From assembly GCA_020633335.1 (NCBI GenBank), contig JACKDU010000009.1, positions 248,001 to 312,000 on the forward strand: 64,000 nucleotides of DNA. The letters are read 5' to 3'. Source of the stretch: Myxococcales bacterium (GTDB lineage Bacteria; Myxococcota_A; Polyangia; Nannocystales; Nannocystaceae). The translations under genes and the position numbers were made by a program. Under the pieces are notes generated by a model. The model saw nothing but the letters and a program-made list of their open reading frames with translations, searched no databases and was not told the origin of the DNA. Of this stretch, positions 43,488-52,652 are shown in pieces. Position 1 is the first letter of the stretch. Each line of letters starts with the position of its first letter.

Positions 43488-45401
43488 CTACTGCGGGATC
43501 GGCATCAGGTCGAGGCCGCCCGCGTACCAGTAGGAGCCGTAGTTGAGCACCCCGTAGACGCTGATCCCGACCTCCTGATCGGAGCTCACGGTGTGGGTGC
43601 CGTCGCCGGCGTTCGAGAGCTTGACGTGGATGTAGCCGAAGCCCGAGTTGCCGATCGGCTTGAGCGCCCCCGGGACCGCCATGTTGTCGACCATCAGCGA
43701 GGCGCCGGTCGGGGCGATGATGTCGACGTAGTTGGCCGACCAGGTCGGCGGCGCGTGGAAGAGGTAGGTCTTGCGGAACTGGTCGGTGGCGACGCTCATC
43801 AGCATCGCCGGATCGCTGGTCCCGTAGCCCGCCGACTGGCCGACCATGTACTGGGCGACCGCGATCTTCTTGTCCGACGTGACCCGGAAGGCGGCGACGG
43901 TCGTCGACACCTCGATGAAGTCGCCGGCCTTGTTCAGCGCCTTGGGGAACGCCTGATCGGGCTCAAAGGTCAGGGTGGTCGCGTCCTCGCTGGCGATGAA
44001 GCGGACCATCTGCGCCTTCTCCTTGGTGTCATCGGGGACCTGGGCCGGCGGAACGACGATGTAGTCCTTGGCGAGGGTGTCGAGCGGGAACATCGACTCC
44101 TCGAGGTGGTCGCAGGCGCCCTTGTCGAGCGGGACGTTGGTGCAGGGGTGGCCGGCGATCACCTGGACCGGGCGATCGGCGGTGACGATCGTCCCGGTCA
44201 TGTCGCCGCCGGTCGCCGAGCGGACCATGAGGACGTCGCTCGGCTGGAGCATCGCCACCCCGGTGCCGTCGGCGTTGACCCCGGCGCCGGCCGAGACCTT
44301 GTTGCCGGTCGCCGAGGGCTGGAGGGTGACGGTGGTGTCGGCCTCGGCGGCGATCACCGCGTAGAAGCCGGGGCGCGCGACCTGGTCCCAGTGCTGCCAG
44401 GAGGCGACGAGGTAGTTGCCGGTCCAGGCGTTGCGCGGCAGGAGGAGCGAGGCGTCGTTGGTCACCGTCGCCGCCAGCGGGTTGTACTGGTAGACCGTCA
44501 CCGGCTGGTCGGAGCGCAGGCGGTAGGCGCCCTCGGCGATCAACTTGGTGGTCCCGTTCATCTCGGTGAGGACGTTGTCCCAGGGGAGGGTGATCGTCTT
44601 GACGGTGCCCGGCGCGACCATGTCGGTGGTGACCATGTTGGCGCCGCGGGTCACCGTGATCTTGGCCATCGCCCCCGAGGTGTTGGAGACCGCGACCGCG
44701 AAGACGTGGGGGTTGGTCTGGTAGCCCGGGTACTGCGGCGTGAGGGTCGGGAAGTAGTCGCAGCCGATGTAGTTGAGGCCGAGCGCCTCCTTGCCGCAGG
44801 GGCCGAAGCAGGTCCCCGAATTCTCGTCGCAGCTCAGCCCCTGGAGGCCGTCGCAGGTCTCGTAGGGCTCGAGCGCGTCGCCCTGGGCGTTGCACTTGAG
44901 CGACTCCTCGCCCTCGCACTTGAACGAGTCGGGGACGCAGAGGACGCAGCCGATCCCGTCGGCGCACTCGTCGGAGCACACCTCGGTGTCGGAGTAGCCG
45001 CCCATCCCGTCGCAGGTCTTGGCCTCGCCGTTCTCGCAGAGGATCGTCCCCTCGGGGCAGAGCTCGCCGGTGGTCGACGAGCCGGTGCTCGAGTCGGTCT
45101 CGGCGACCGAGGTCGAGCCGCTGGTGGTCCCGCTCGCCGAGGTCGTGCCGGTCGAGTCGGTGCCGCCGCTGGTGGTCCCGCTCGCGCTGCTCTCGCTGCC
45201 GCTGCCGCCGCTGCTGCCGTCGCTGGTCCCGTTCGAGGTCGACGCGCTCGCCGAGCCCGAGGTCGACGCGGTCATCGTCGCGCTGGCGCTGGCGCTCACG
45301 CCCGAGGTCGCCGTGTCGGTGCCGGCGACGTCGTCGGCGGTGCAGGCGAGGAGGAGGGCGGCGATGAGCGGGGCGGCGGGGGTCAGGCGAATGCGACGCA
45401 T
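43488..45401 (-). CDS. lipoprotein with IgGFc-binding N-terminal-like domain
   Basis: 637 residues. The signal ends AALLLAC (Cys20), then TADDVAG and about 90 residues of Ser/Thr/Gly linker. Next is a Cys-rich region (CPEGTILCENGEAKTCDGMGGYSDTEVCSDECADGIGC and a similar second unit). From about residue 215 onward is an IgGFc-binding-like domain: HVFAVAVSNTSGAMAKITVTRG, TITLPWDNVLTEMNG, GAYRLRSDQPVTVYQYNPL, NDASLLLPRNAWTGNYLVASW. Later come VIAGHPCTNVPLDKGACDHLEESMFP and IVVPPAQ. This family is widespread in large surface proteins. A binding or adhesive role at the cell surface is the best reading; the ligand is unknown. Confidence 0.85.
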   Translation of the reverse strand: MRRIRLTPAAPLIAALLLACTADDVAGTDTATSGVSASASATMTASTSGSASASTSNGTSDGSSGGSGSESSASGTTSGGTDSTGTTSASGTTSGSTSVAETDSSTGSSTTGELCPEGTILCENGEAKTCDGMGGYSDTEVCSDECADGIGCVLCVPDSFKCEGEESLKCNAQGDALEPYETCDGLQGLSCDENSGTCFGPCGKEALGLNYIGCDYFPTLTPQYPGYQTNPHVFAVAVSNTSGAMAKITVTRGANMVTTDMVAPGTVKTITLPWDNVLTEMNGTTKLIAEGAYRLRSDQPVTVYQYNPLAATVTNDASLLLPRNAWTGNYLVASWQHWDQVARPGFYAVIAAEADTTVTLQPSATGNKVSAGAGVNADGTGVAMLQPSDVLMVRSATGGDMTGTIVTADRPVQVIAGHPCTNVPLDKGACDHLEESMFPLDTLAKDYIVVPPAQVPDDTKEKAQMVRFIASEDATTLTFEPDQAFPKALNKAGDFIEVSTTVAAFRVTSDKKIAVAQYMVGQSAGYGTSDPAMLMSVATDQFRKTYLFHAPPTWSANYVDIIAPTGASLMVDNMAVPGALKPIGNSGFGYIHVKLSNAGDGTHTVSSDQEVGISVYGVLNYGSYWYAGGLDLMPIPQ

Positions 45402-45471
45402 CGCGCAGATCTATCACGGCGCCGCGGCGCGCGGCAGCTGCGATGATCGGGGGGCGCGCGGACCGGCGGGC

Positions 45472-46689
45472 CTACTCGAAGCGGAGCGCGTCGATCGGCC
45501 GGAGGTGGGCGGCCTTGCGGGCGGGGAAGACCCCGAAGACGACGCCGACCGCGACCGCGAAGGCGAAGGCGACGCCGGTCCCGGCGAGCGGCACCCGGAG
45601 CGGGAGGTCGAAGGCCTGGGCGAGCCCGGCGGCGCCGGCGAGGCCGAGGAGGATGCCGATCACCCCGCCGCTCGCGGCCAGGGTGATCGCCTCGATCAGG
45701 AACTGCTGGAGGATGTCGCCGGAGCGGGCGCCGACGGCCATCCGGATCCCGATCTCGCGGGTCCGCTCGGTCACCGAGACCAGCATGATGTTCATGATCC
45801 CGATCCCGCCCACGAGGAGCGAGATCGCGGCGACCGAGGCGAGGAGGGTGGTGAGGACGCCGGTCACCGTGCCCATCACCTTCTGGAGCTCGCGCATGTC
45901 GCGGACCGAGAAGTCGTCGTCCTCGCCGGCGAGGACGTGGCGGCGCTGGCGGAGGAGCGCCTCGATCTGCTCCTTGGCCTCGTCGATCCGATCCTCCGAG
46001 CGGGCCGAGATCTGCATGATGCCGATCGCGTCGGAGCCGGCGATCCGCCGGGAGAAGGTCGAGTAGGGGAGGATCACCAGGTCGTCCTGGTCGCTGCCGA
46101 AGGTCGAGGTCCCCTTCTCGGAGAGGACGCCGATCACCTCGCAGCTCAGATCGTGGACCCGGAGATCGGCGCCGATCGGGTCCTGATCGCCGAAGAGGTC
46201 GCGGCGGACGCTCTCGCCGATCACGCAGCGCTTGCCCGCCTGCTGCTCGTCCTCCTCGTCGAGGATCCGCCCCTTGGCGGCGCCCCACTCCCGGATCTCG
46301 AACCACTCCGGGGTGACGCCGAAGAGGCTGGTGCTCCGGCTCTTCTCGCCGTAGACCGCGTTGACCGAGCGGGTGTTGGTCGCGGCCGCGTAGCGGACGG
46401 CGGCGCACTCGTCCTTGATCGCCACGAGGTCGCGCTCCTCGAAGAGCGGCGCCGAGAGGAGCGAGCCGCCGAAGGGCTGGCGGTGGGCCCCGCCCGGGGT
46501 GACGATGAGCATGTTCGAGCCCATCCCGGCGATCTCGCCGGTGACCCGATCGGTCGCGCCCATCCCGAGCGCCTGCATCATGATCACCGCGGCGACGCCG
46601 ATCACCACGCCGAGGGTGGTGAGGAGCGAGCGCATCTTGTTGCGCGCCAGCGCGGTGAGGGCGACGCTGATCGTGTCGCGGAGCTTCAT
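45472..46689 (-). CDS. MacB/FtsX-type ABC transporter permease
   Basis: 405-residue inner-membrane permease. The N-terminus KLRDTISVALTALARNKMRSLLTTLGVVIGVAAVIMMQALG is the classic MacB opening, followed by the periplasmic MacB_PCD domain and the C-terminal FtsX helices (ISLLVGGIGIMNIMLVSVTERTREIGIRMAVGARSGDIL). ATG 46689 overlaps the ATPase stop by 4 bp (ATGA). Together with the ATPase and the HlyD-type adaptor upstream, it forms a three-gene MacAB-like mechanotransmission exporter. An outer-membrane TolC partner is not in the window. Likely cargos are lipoproteins, peptides or small toxic molecules. Confidence 0.95.
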   Translation of the reverse strand: MKLRDTISVALTALARNKMRSLLTTLGVVIGVAAVIMMQALGMGATDRVTGEIAGMGSNMLIVTPGGAHRQPFGGSLLSAPLFEERDLVAIKDECAAVRYAAATNTRSVNAVYGEKSRSTSLFGVTPEWFEIREWGAAKGRILDEEDEQQAGKRCVIGESVRRDLFGDQDPIGADLRVHDLSCEVIGVLSEKGTSTFGSDQDDLVILPYSTFSRRIAGSDAIGIMQISARSEDRIDEAKEQIEALLRQRRHVLAGEDDDFSVRDMRELQKVMGTVTGVLTTLLASVAAISLLVGGIGIMNIMLVSVTERTREIGIRMAVGARSGDILQQFLIEAITLAASGGVIGILLGLAGAAGLAQAFDLPLRVPLAGTGVAFAFAVAVGVVFGVFPARKAAHLRPIDALRFE

Positions 46690-47435
46690 GCGTGCGCCTC
46701 CTGGGGAGGGGCCCCCGCGGGGGCCTCCGCGGGCGGGGCCGGCCGCGGGCCGTCGGCGATCACCTGGCCGTCGCGGAAGGTGACGTGGCGGGGCGCGTAG
46801 GCGGCGATGTCGTGGTCGTGGGTGACCATGACGATGGTTTGGCCGGCGCGGTGGAGCTCGGCGAGGAGGTCCATGATCTCGCGGCTGGTCCGGGAGTCGA
46901 GGTTGCCGGTCGGCTCGTCGGCGAGGATCACCTCGGGGCGGGTGACGAGCGCGCGGGCGACCGCGACCCGCTGCTGCTGGCCGCCGGAGAGCTGGCTCGG
47001 CCGCGCGCCCTCGCGGCCGCCCAGGCCGACCGCGGCGATCGCCTCGAGCGCCCGCCGCCGCCGCTCGCGGCGGGGGACGCCGGCGTAGATCAGCGGGAGC
47101 TCGACGTTGTCGAGGGCGGATGTCCTCCGGAGCAGGTTGAAACCCTGGAAGATGAAGCCGATCCGGCGGTTGCGGAGGGCGGCGAGGACGTCGGCGTGGA
47201 GGGCCTCGACGGCGACCCCCTCGATGTAGAAGTGGCCGCTCGTCGGCACGTCGAGGGCGCCGAGGATGTTCATCGCCGTCGACTTCCCGCACCCCGAGGT
47301 CCCGAGGATCGCCACGAACTCGCCGCGCTCGATCTTGAGGTCGATCCCGCGGAGCGCGTGGACCGCGGCCTCGCCGGCGCCGTAGACCTTGGTGACGGCG
47401 CGGAGCTCGAGGAGGGGGGCGGCGGCCTCGGCCAT
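46686..47435 (-). CDS. MacB-type ABC transporter ATPase
   Basis: 249-residue ATPase of the LolD/MacB group. Walker A is GTSGCGKST, the Q-loop FQGFNLL, signature LSGGQQQRVAVARAL, Walker B VILADEPTGNLD, and the His switch VTHDHD. The C-terminal 25 residues are Ala/Pro-rich and lie outside the domain. It is translated 5 bp after the adaptor gene and overlaps the permease gene by 4 bp, so the three genes are one operon. It energises export by coupling ATP hydrolysis to the MacB-type permease. Confidence 0.96.
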   Translation of the reverse strand: MAEAAAPLLELRAVTKVYGAGEAAVHALRGIDLKIERGEFVAILGTSGCGKSTAMNILGALDVPTSGHFYIEGVAVEALHADVLAALRNRRIGFIFQGFNLLRRTSALDNVELPLIYAGVPRRERRRRALEAIAAVGLGGREGARPSQLSGGQQQRVAVARALVTRPEVILADEPTGNLDSRTSREIMDLLAELHRAGQTIVMVTHDHDIAAYAPRHVTFRDGQVIADGPRPAPPAEAPAGAPPQEAHA

Positions 47436-47440
47436 CGCCG

Positions 47441-48703
47441 CTACTTCTCCTCGCCGCCGATCCCGTAGGCGACCCGGCCCTCGGGGGTGAGGCCGATGAG
47501 CACCTGGAGATCGGCGGCCAGGTTGACGCCGCTGACCGCCGTCAGGCGGCCGTCGGAGATCCCGGCGTCGACCGGCAGGCGCTTCGGCTGGTCGCCCTCG
47601 AGGATCCAGACCGCCGGCCCGGCGTTGCCGGCGACCCCGGCCGCGTCGCCGCCGGCGTCGACCGGCGGGGTGAAGCGGAGCGCGGCGTTCGGCGCCCGCA
47701 GGGCGTCGTCGACCTCGGCGGTGTCGATCCGCACCGACGCGGTCATCCCCGGCCGGAGCTTGAGCTCGGGGTTGTCGACGTCGAGGACCGCCTCGTAGGT
47801 GACGACGTTCTGGGCGATCACCGGCGCCCGCCGGATCTCGGTGATGTGGGCGAAGAAGGTCTCGCCGGGGTAGGCGTCGACGGTGAAGGTCGCGTGCTGG
47901 CCGGCGTCGACCTGGCCGATGTCGGCCTCGTCGATCGCCGCCATCAGCCGCATCTGCTTGAGATCCTCGGCGAGGAGGAAGAGCACCGGGGTCTGGAAGG
48001 CGGCGGCGACGGTCTGCCCCTCGGAGACGTTGCGCGAGATCACGACGCCGTCGATCGGCGAGCGGATCGTCGTGTAGTCGAGGTTGGTCTTGGCGAGGCG
48101 CTCGCCGGCCCGCTGGAGCGAGACCTGGGCGCCCGAGGAGGAGACCCGCGCGCGCGCGAGCTCGACCGATGAGCGGGCGTTGTCGAGGTTCTCCTGGGTC
48201 TCGTAGCCCTTGGCGAAGAGCGCCTCGATCCGGGTGAGGCGGCGCTCGGCGTCGGCGAGCTCGATCTTCGCCTGCTGGAGCGAGGTCACCGCGACCCGCC
48301 GGCTCGCGCTCTGCTGATCGACCTGGGCCTCCATCGTGTCGGGGTCGATCCGCGCGAGGACCTGGCCCTCCTCCACGTGGTCGTTGTAGTCGACCTCGAT
48401 CGTCTTGATCCGCCCCGAGACCTGGGCGCCGACCTCGACGGTGACGCGGGCCTCGAGGCGGCCGGTCGGCGTCACCTGACGGATCACCGCGCCGCGGGTG
48501 AGGGGGGCGGTGCGGAAGCGCTCGGGGACCGGCGTCGGCTTGGGTCGCAGGAGGATCACCGCGGCGATGATCCCGGCGACCGCGATCAGGGCGCCGAGCC
48601 AGGCGAAGATCCGGCGACGGCGGTGGCGCTTGGACTCCTCGGCGACGATCTCCGCGAGGTCGGAGCTGGCCGCAGGGGCAGGGGCCTCGGGGGACGTCGG
48701 CAT
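47441..48703 (-). CDS. MacA/HlyD-type periplasmic adaptor
   Basis: 420-residue membrane-fusion protein and first gene of the exporter operon. One N-terminal membrane helix (IFAWLGALIAVAGIIAAVILL) is followed by the first half of the lipoyl domain (VTVEVGAQVSGRIKTIEVDYNDHVEEGQVLARIDPD). A coiled-coil hairpin follows (about 120-200), then the second half (TTIRSPIDGVVISRNVSEGQTV), a beta-barrel domain and a membrane-proximal part ending KLRPGMTASVRIDTAEVDDALRAPNAAL. Adaptors of this type link the MacB-like permease to an outer-membrane channel. The family is certain; the cargo is unknown. Confidence 0.94.
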   Translation of the reverse strand: MPTSPEAPAPAASSDLAEIVAEESKRHRRRRIFAWLGALIAVAGIIAAVILLRPKPTPVPERFRTAPLTRGAVIRQVTPTGRLEARVTVEVGAQVSGRIKTIEVDYNDHVEEGQVLARIDPDTMEAQVDQQSASRRVAVTSLQQAKIELADAERRLTRIEALFAKGYETQENLDNARSSVELARARVSSSGAQVSLQRAGERLAKTNLDYTTIRSPIDGVVISRNVSEGQTVAAAFQTPVLFLLAEDLKQMRLMAAIDEADIGQVDAGQHATFTVDAYPGETFFAHITEIRRAPVIAQNVVTYEAVLDVDNPELKLRPGMTASVRIDTAEVDDALRAPNAALRFTPPVDAGGDAAGVAGNAGPAVWILEGDQPKRLPVDAGISDGRLTAVSGVNLAADLQVLIGLTPEGRVAYGIGGEEK

Positions 48704-48786
48704 CGGTCCTGCGGATGGTAGGGGGCGACCGCGGTGGGCACCCGGAATATTTTGCGCCCGCGCACCCCTGGGCCCCGCGGAGGGGC

Positions 48787-49059
48787 TCAGGCCGGGTCGC
48801 CGGCGAGGAGGCGGTCGAGGCCGCCGCTCTGGTGGAGCGCCTTCAGCTCGGTGAAGCCGCCGATCGACCGCTCGCCGATGAAGATCTGCGGCACCGTCCG
48901 CTGACCGCTGACCTCCGCGAGCCAGGCCCGACGCTCGGGGTCGTCGCCGACGACGATCTCTTCAAAGGCGAGGTGTCGGCGTCGGAGGAGCCAGAGCGCG
49001 CGCCAGCAGTAGGGGCAGAGGCGCTTGGTGTAGATCCGGATCGGCGGCGTCGCGCCCAT
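48787..49059 (-). CDS. glutaredoxin
   Basis: 90-residue dithiol glutaredoxin. It begins with the strand IRIYTKRLCPYCWRALWLL, holding the CPYC active site, and continues with the typical TVPQIFIGERSIGGFTELKAL (cis-Pro and glutathione-binding Gly-Gly). It reduces protein or glutathione disulfides with electrons from glutathione. The start is placed at ATG 49059, since the longer upstream frame is antisense to the neighbouring gene. It is a small stand-alone gene downstream of no obvious operon and divergent from the gene at 49147. Confidence 0.93.
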   Translation of the reverse strand: MGATPPIRIYTKRLCPYCWRALWLLRRRHLAFEEIVVGDDPERRAWLAEVSGQRTVPQIFIGERSIGGFTELKALHQSGGLDRLLAGDPA

Positions 49060-49146
49060 GGGCAGCGCTCTAGCACAGGCGATGGCCTCGCGCCCTCGTG
49101 CTCCCGCGCCCTCCCGCCGCTCGCTCGCTTGCGTTATGGTGCCCGC

Positions 49147-49899
49147 ATGACGAGCGGATCCGAGCGAAGCGAGCGGCGGCTGGTGATCCCGGAGTCGGTG
49201 CAGGCGGCGATCGCCCAGATCCTGGCGATCGAGAGCTGGCTCGACGCGGGCGGCAAGAGCGACGCGCTGATCCCCCCGGAGCGGGACTACGTCCTCGATC
49301 TCGGGGCGGTCGCGGCCGCCGAGGAGGCGGTCGGCGGTCGCCTCAGCGACGAGGCGCTCGCCCTCCTCGCCGCGGGCTCGCGCTTCCTCGGCGAGCGCTT
49401 CGGGATCCGCCTCGGCCTCGTCGGCGCCCACACCGAGGACGCGCGGGCGGCCGGCGTGCCCCGCTCGTTCATCGCGATCGGCGCGGAGGGTGGGCGCTTC
49501 CTCTGCGTCCCCGCCCGGCCGGCGATCGGCGAGCGCCCGCGCCTGACGATCTGCGCCGAGGACGGGGCGACGATCCGCCGCGAGCCGATCGATCGCTGGC
49601 TCCTCGAGCGCCAGGACGAGCTCCTCGACGACCTCGAGCTGAGCGAGTCGCAGCAGCGGCGGATCGACTCGGACGACGTGCTCGAGCGCTTCAGCCCCCG
49701 CCTGCGGGCGGACGCCGCGGCCGTCGCCGCCGGGCCGAGCGCGGGCCTGCGGCGGGTCACGCACCCGAAGTTTGGGGCGGGCACGGTGCTCCGCGAGGTC
49801 CAGGGCGGGCCCGAGCCCAAGCTCGAGATCGACTTCGACAGCGGCGGCCGGCGGGTGCTCCTCGCCCGCTTCGTCGCCGAGCTCGACCGCGCGAGCTGA
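49147..49899 (+). CDS. uncharacterised cytoplasmic protein with C-terminal FG-box strand
   Basis: 250-residue soluble protein from ATG 49147. The N-terminal two thirds include RDYVLDLGAVAAAEEAVGGRLSDEALALLAAGSRFL and RSFIAIGAEGGRFLCVPARP, which are loosely like SMI1/KNR4-type scaffolding domains. The C-terminal 40 residues (RRVTHPKFGAGTVLREVQGGPEPKLEIDFDSGGRRVLLARFV) match a small beta module ('v.H.kFG.GtV.......l.v.F..G.r.L') found at the ends of helicases and many myxobacterial proteins. The SMI1 link is tentative. Its 3' end runs into the convergent membrane-protein frame, which overlaps it by 143 bp. Confidence 0.65.
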   Translation: MTSGSERSERRLVIPESVQAAIAQILAIESWLDAGGKSDALIPPERDYVLDLGAVAAAEEAVGGRLSDEALALLAAGSRFLGERFGIRLGLVGAHTEDARAAGVPRSFIAIGAEGGRFLCVPARPAIGERPRLTICAEDGATIRREPIDRWLLERQDELLDDLELSESQQRRIDSDDVLERFSPRLRADAAAVAAGPSAGLRRVTHPKFGAGTVLREVQGGPEPKLEIDFDSGGRRVLLARFVAELDRAS

Positions 49900-50890
49900 G
49901 CGGCGGCCTCACTTCGCCGGGCGCGACGGGGCGCGGGTCCGCGGCGGCGGCCGCCGCCAGGAGGACCACGACCTCCCAGTGCTGGTTGTAGAAGGCGTGG
50001 CCGCTGAAGACGTTGACCGCGAGCTGACCCGCGGCGAGGGCGGTGAGGGCGAGGGCGGGCGAGGCGGCGGCGCCGGTCCGCGCGAGGAGGGCGGCGAGGG
50101 CGAGGAGGAGGGCGACGCCGACGGCCGCGAGCGCGCCGAGGAGGGCGGGCGTAGCGAGCTCGGCGTGGGCGAGCCAGCCGGCGACGTTGATCGCGTCGCC
50201 GCGCAGCGGGAGCTCGAGGACGAGGGTGAGGCGATCGACGAAGCGCGCCGGATCGGCGACCAGGAAGGGGAGGGCGATCGCGGCGGCGAGGGCGAGCGAG
50301 GCGAGCGCCCGCCGCCAGCCGAAGGGCCGCCAGCAGGCGAGGAGGAGGAGGGCGATCGCCGCGTTCTGCTTGGCGAGGAGGGCGAGGGCGGCGGCGACGA
50401 TCGCGAGGCGCCCGCGGCCGGCCGCGCTGGCGACCACCGCGACGAGGAGCGCGAGCGCGAGGAGGGGATCGACCCAGGCCCGCTCGCCGACGATCGCCGC
50501 GCCGGGGGCGAGGGCGGCCATCGCCGGCGCGGCCGCGGCGAGGGGATCGTCGGGGCGTCGCCGGGCCATCCAGGCGACGAGGGCGACGATCGCCAGCATC
50601 GCCGCGACCAGCCCCCAGCGGGCGTCGCCGACCAGCGCCCGCGCCGGCGCGAGGAGGAGGGGGACCCCCGGCGGGTAGGTGAGGACCTCGACGTTGCCGG
50701 CGAAGGCGGCCGCGGCCGCGGCGGTCGGCGCGTAGCCGCCGGCGTAGGGGTCGTCGCCGGCGAGGAGGGCGGCGCTCGATCCCTGGATGATCGTGTAGGT
50801 GTCGATGTCCGGGGGGCCGGCGAGGGCGAGGGCGGCGCTCGTCAGCCCGGCGCCGACGAGGGCGCCGGCGATGCCTAGCCATTTGGACAT
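49757..50890 (-). CDS. polytopic membrane protein, GT-C/GT87-like, with overlapping tail
   Basis: About 377 residues from the ATG at 50890 (MSKWLGIAGAL). There are roughly nine hydrophobic segments. The N-terminal periplasmic loop has DIDTYTIIQGSSAALLAGDDPYAGGYAPTA, in which the Asp and the Pro-Tyr are reminiscent of GT87 and related GT-C glycosyltransferases. LTYPPGVPLLLAPARAL is typical of that group ('Y.Pl.pll'). After LLAAAAAADPRP the sequence becomes Arg/Pro-rich noise antisense to the convergent gene (49757-49899). A TGA in another frame at 49909 would end the protein cleanly, so the last 50 residues may come from a frame error. The acceptor and donor are unknown. Confidence 0.6.
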   Translation of the reverse strand: MSKWLGIAGALVGAGLTSAALALAGPPDIDTYTIIQGSSAALLAGDDPYAGGYAPTAAAAAAFAGNVEVLTYPPGVPLLLAPARALVGDARWGLVAAMLAIVALVAWMARRRPDDPLAAAAPAMAALAPGAAIVGERAWVDPLLALALLVAVVASAAGRGRLAIVAAALALLAKQNAAIALLLLACWRPFGWRRALASLALAAAIALPFLVADPARFVDRLTLVLELPLRGDAINVAGWLAHAELATPALLGALAAVGVALLLALAALLARTGAAASPALALTALAAGQLAVNVFSGHAFYNQHWEVVVLLAAAAAADPRPVAPGEVRPPLSSRGRARRRSGRGAPAGRRCRSRSRAWARARPGPRGAPCPPQTSGA

Positions 50891-50935
50891 TTTCGTTTGG
50901 ACATGTCGAGGTAGACATGTGCAAAGAGCCATCAT

Positions 50936-51287
50936 CGACCAGAGGCCGACCCCGGCGCCGACGATCGCCCGGGCGAGCGCGCCGGCGGGATCGCGGAGCC
51001 GAGGGTCGCGGCCGCGGAGCCGAGGGCGGCGAGGGCGAAGGCGGCGAGGCGCGCTGGCCGGCCGATCGCCGGGGGCGCCGCGCGGCGAGCCCGAGGGCCG
51101 CGACCAGCGCGAGGAGGGCGGCGAGGGGCGCGAGGAGGGCGAGCGTCAGGCTGGCCCGCGCGCGTGCGTGGTGGGCGGCCGCGAGCGCGGCGGTGAGCGC
51201 CCACGCCAGCGGCAGGGCCGCGGCCCCGCGCGCTCGCCAGCCGCCGCGCTCGCCCTCCTCGCGCCCCTCGCTCGCGGACCCGCTCAC
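50936..51287 (-). pseudogene. small membrane-protein gene with disrupted frame
   Basis: From ATG 51287 the frame reads two membrane-like segments (LPLAWALTAALAAAHHA and LTLALLAPLAALLALVAALGLAARR). It then becomes Arg/Pro/Ser-rich. Membrane-like coding continues in the other two minus-strand frames: RLAAFALAALGSAAATLGSA near 51000-51050, and GALARAIVGAGVGLWSMM near 50935-50985, leading toward the next gene. One gene broken by at least two frame changes explains this better than three unrelated pieces. The original was perhaps a four-helix membrane protein in an operon with 49757-50890. Low certainty. Confidence 0.35.
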
Positions 51288-51465
51288 CTCGCCTGGGTAT
51301 CACGTCGCAGGCGGGTCGATGAAGCGCGCGCCCTCGCCTTGCGCGACCCGATCCCCGGCCCATGCTCCCTGACCTTGGAGCCGCTGACCCTCGCAAGCCT
51401 TCGCCACCTGGGCGCTGGTCGTCGCCGGCGCGGGGCTGCTCCAGGGCCGCGGCTTCGCCACCTTC

Positions 51466-52559
51466 ATGGCCGTCCTCCTCGGCCTCCACACCGCCTCGGC
51501 GCTCGCCCTGGTCGACGCCTTCGGGGCGCTCTGGCCCCTCTGGATCGGCCTCCAGGTGGCGACCTACCTCCACTTCCTCACCCTCGCGCGGCCGCGGATG
51601 CGGCCGCTCTGGTGGCGGGCGCTGGTGGCGGTGCCCGCCTCCTACTTCGTCGCCGCGGTCTTCCTGGCGATCCCCTGGGCCCTCGCGGCCGCCCTCGGCC
51701 TCGCGCCCCTCGGCCTCTGGATCCCCTTCGCGCTCGCCGGCGTCGGCCTCCTCGAGTCGCTCTGGACCCGGGCCGAGACGATCGACGTGGTCCTCGACGG
51801 GGTCGACGCGGGCCCGCAGGTGATCCCCTACCCGGCCGGGAAGGCGCGGCGGAGCGGCGACGAGGCCCTGACGATCGTCCAGATCACCGATCCCCACCTC
51901 GGCCCCTTCATGTCGGAGCGCGCCTCCGGCGGATCTGCGAGCGGGCGGTCCTGCGCGCGCCTGACCTCGTCCTCCTCACCGGCGACTTCCTGACGATCGA
52001 GTCCCACGCGGATCCCGAGCTCCTTGTCCGCGCCCTCGCGCCGCTCGCCGCCCTCGAGGGCCGGGTCTTCGCCTGCCTGGGCAACCACGACTACGAGGCG
52101 CCGGAGATCGTCCTGAGGGCGCTCCGCGGCGCCGGGGTGACCCTCCTCGTCGACCGCGAGGCGATCGTCCCGACCCGCGCCGGGCCGGTCCAGCTCCTCG
52201 GCTTCGACTTCGTCTGGCGGGGCCGCGATCGTCACCTCCGCGAGGTCGTCGCCCGCTTCCCGCGGCGCCCGGGGCACCTGCGGATCGCCCTCCTCCACGA
52301 CCCCGGCGCCTTCCGCCACCTGCCGAGCGACGCGGTCGACATCGTCTTCTCCGGCCACACCCACGGCGGTCAGGTCGGCCTGGTCTCCTTCGGCCTCGCC
52401 TGGACGGTGCTCCGCTCGCTCTCGTCGATCCCGGATCACGGCCTCTGGGCCCGCGGCCGCGAGCGCCTCTACGTCCACCGCGGCACCGGCCACTACGGCT
52501 TCCCGGTGCGGGTCGGGGTGCCGGCGGAGGAGTCGCTGATCCGCCTCCACCTCGGGTGA
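51466..52559 (+). pseudogene. membrane-linked metallophosphoesterase (YkuE/YaeI-like) with frameshift
   Basis: The upstream frame encodes four or five membrane helices and then LTIVQITDPHLGPFMS, the first metal motif (D-x-H). Right after this (near 51917-51927) the coding potential moves one frame, continuing RICERAVLRAPDLVLLTGDFLT, LGNHDYEAP, IALLHDPGAF and FSGHTHGGQVGL, i.e. GD, GNHD and GHTH, ending RLHLG. All five motifs are present once the frames are joined. The span is one base short of a multiple of three. An in-frame stop lies upstream at about 51384 and other frames look coding-like there, so the true start may be further left. It is either a real frameshift or a sequence error. Confidence 0.75.
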
Positions 52560-52591
52560 GGGCCGCCGGCTGAAGCAGCGACCTCGTCCAG

Positions 52592-52636
52592 GCTTCGCGG
52601 CCGCGAGCGCTCGTGACGCGCTCGCGGCCGCGAAGC
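52592..52636. terminator. perfect 19-bp hairpin between convergent genes
   Basis: The arms GCTTCGCGGCCGCGAGCGC (52592-52610) and its exact reverse complement (52618-52636) flank a 7-base loop TCGTGAC. It sits between the converging ends at 52559 and 52653. The stem is far stronger than needed for termination and no T-run follows. Likely a bidirectional terminator or a transcript-protecting structure. Confidence 0.65.
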
Positions 52637-52652
52637 GTGCTGCAGCGCGCCC

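Noticed and set aside
38543..43546. A plus-strand open frame of 1667 codons
   Set aside because: It is entirely antisense to the propeller lipoprotein and kinase genes, which have clear domains. Long open antisense frames are a by-product of GC-rich codon bias.
43311..45446. Plus-strand frame of 711 codons
   Set aside because: Antisense to the IgGFc-like lipoprotein, whose signal peptide and domain are evident.
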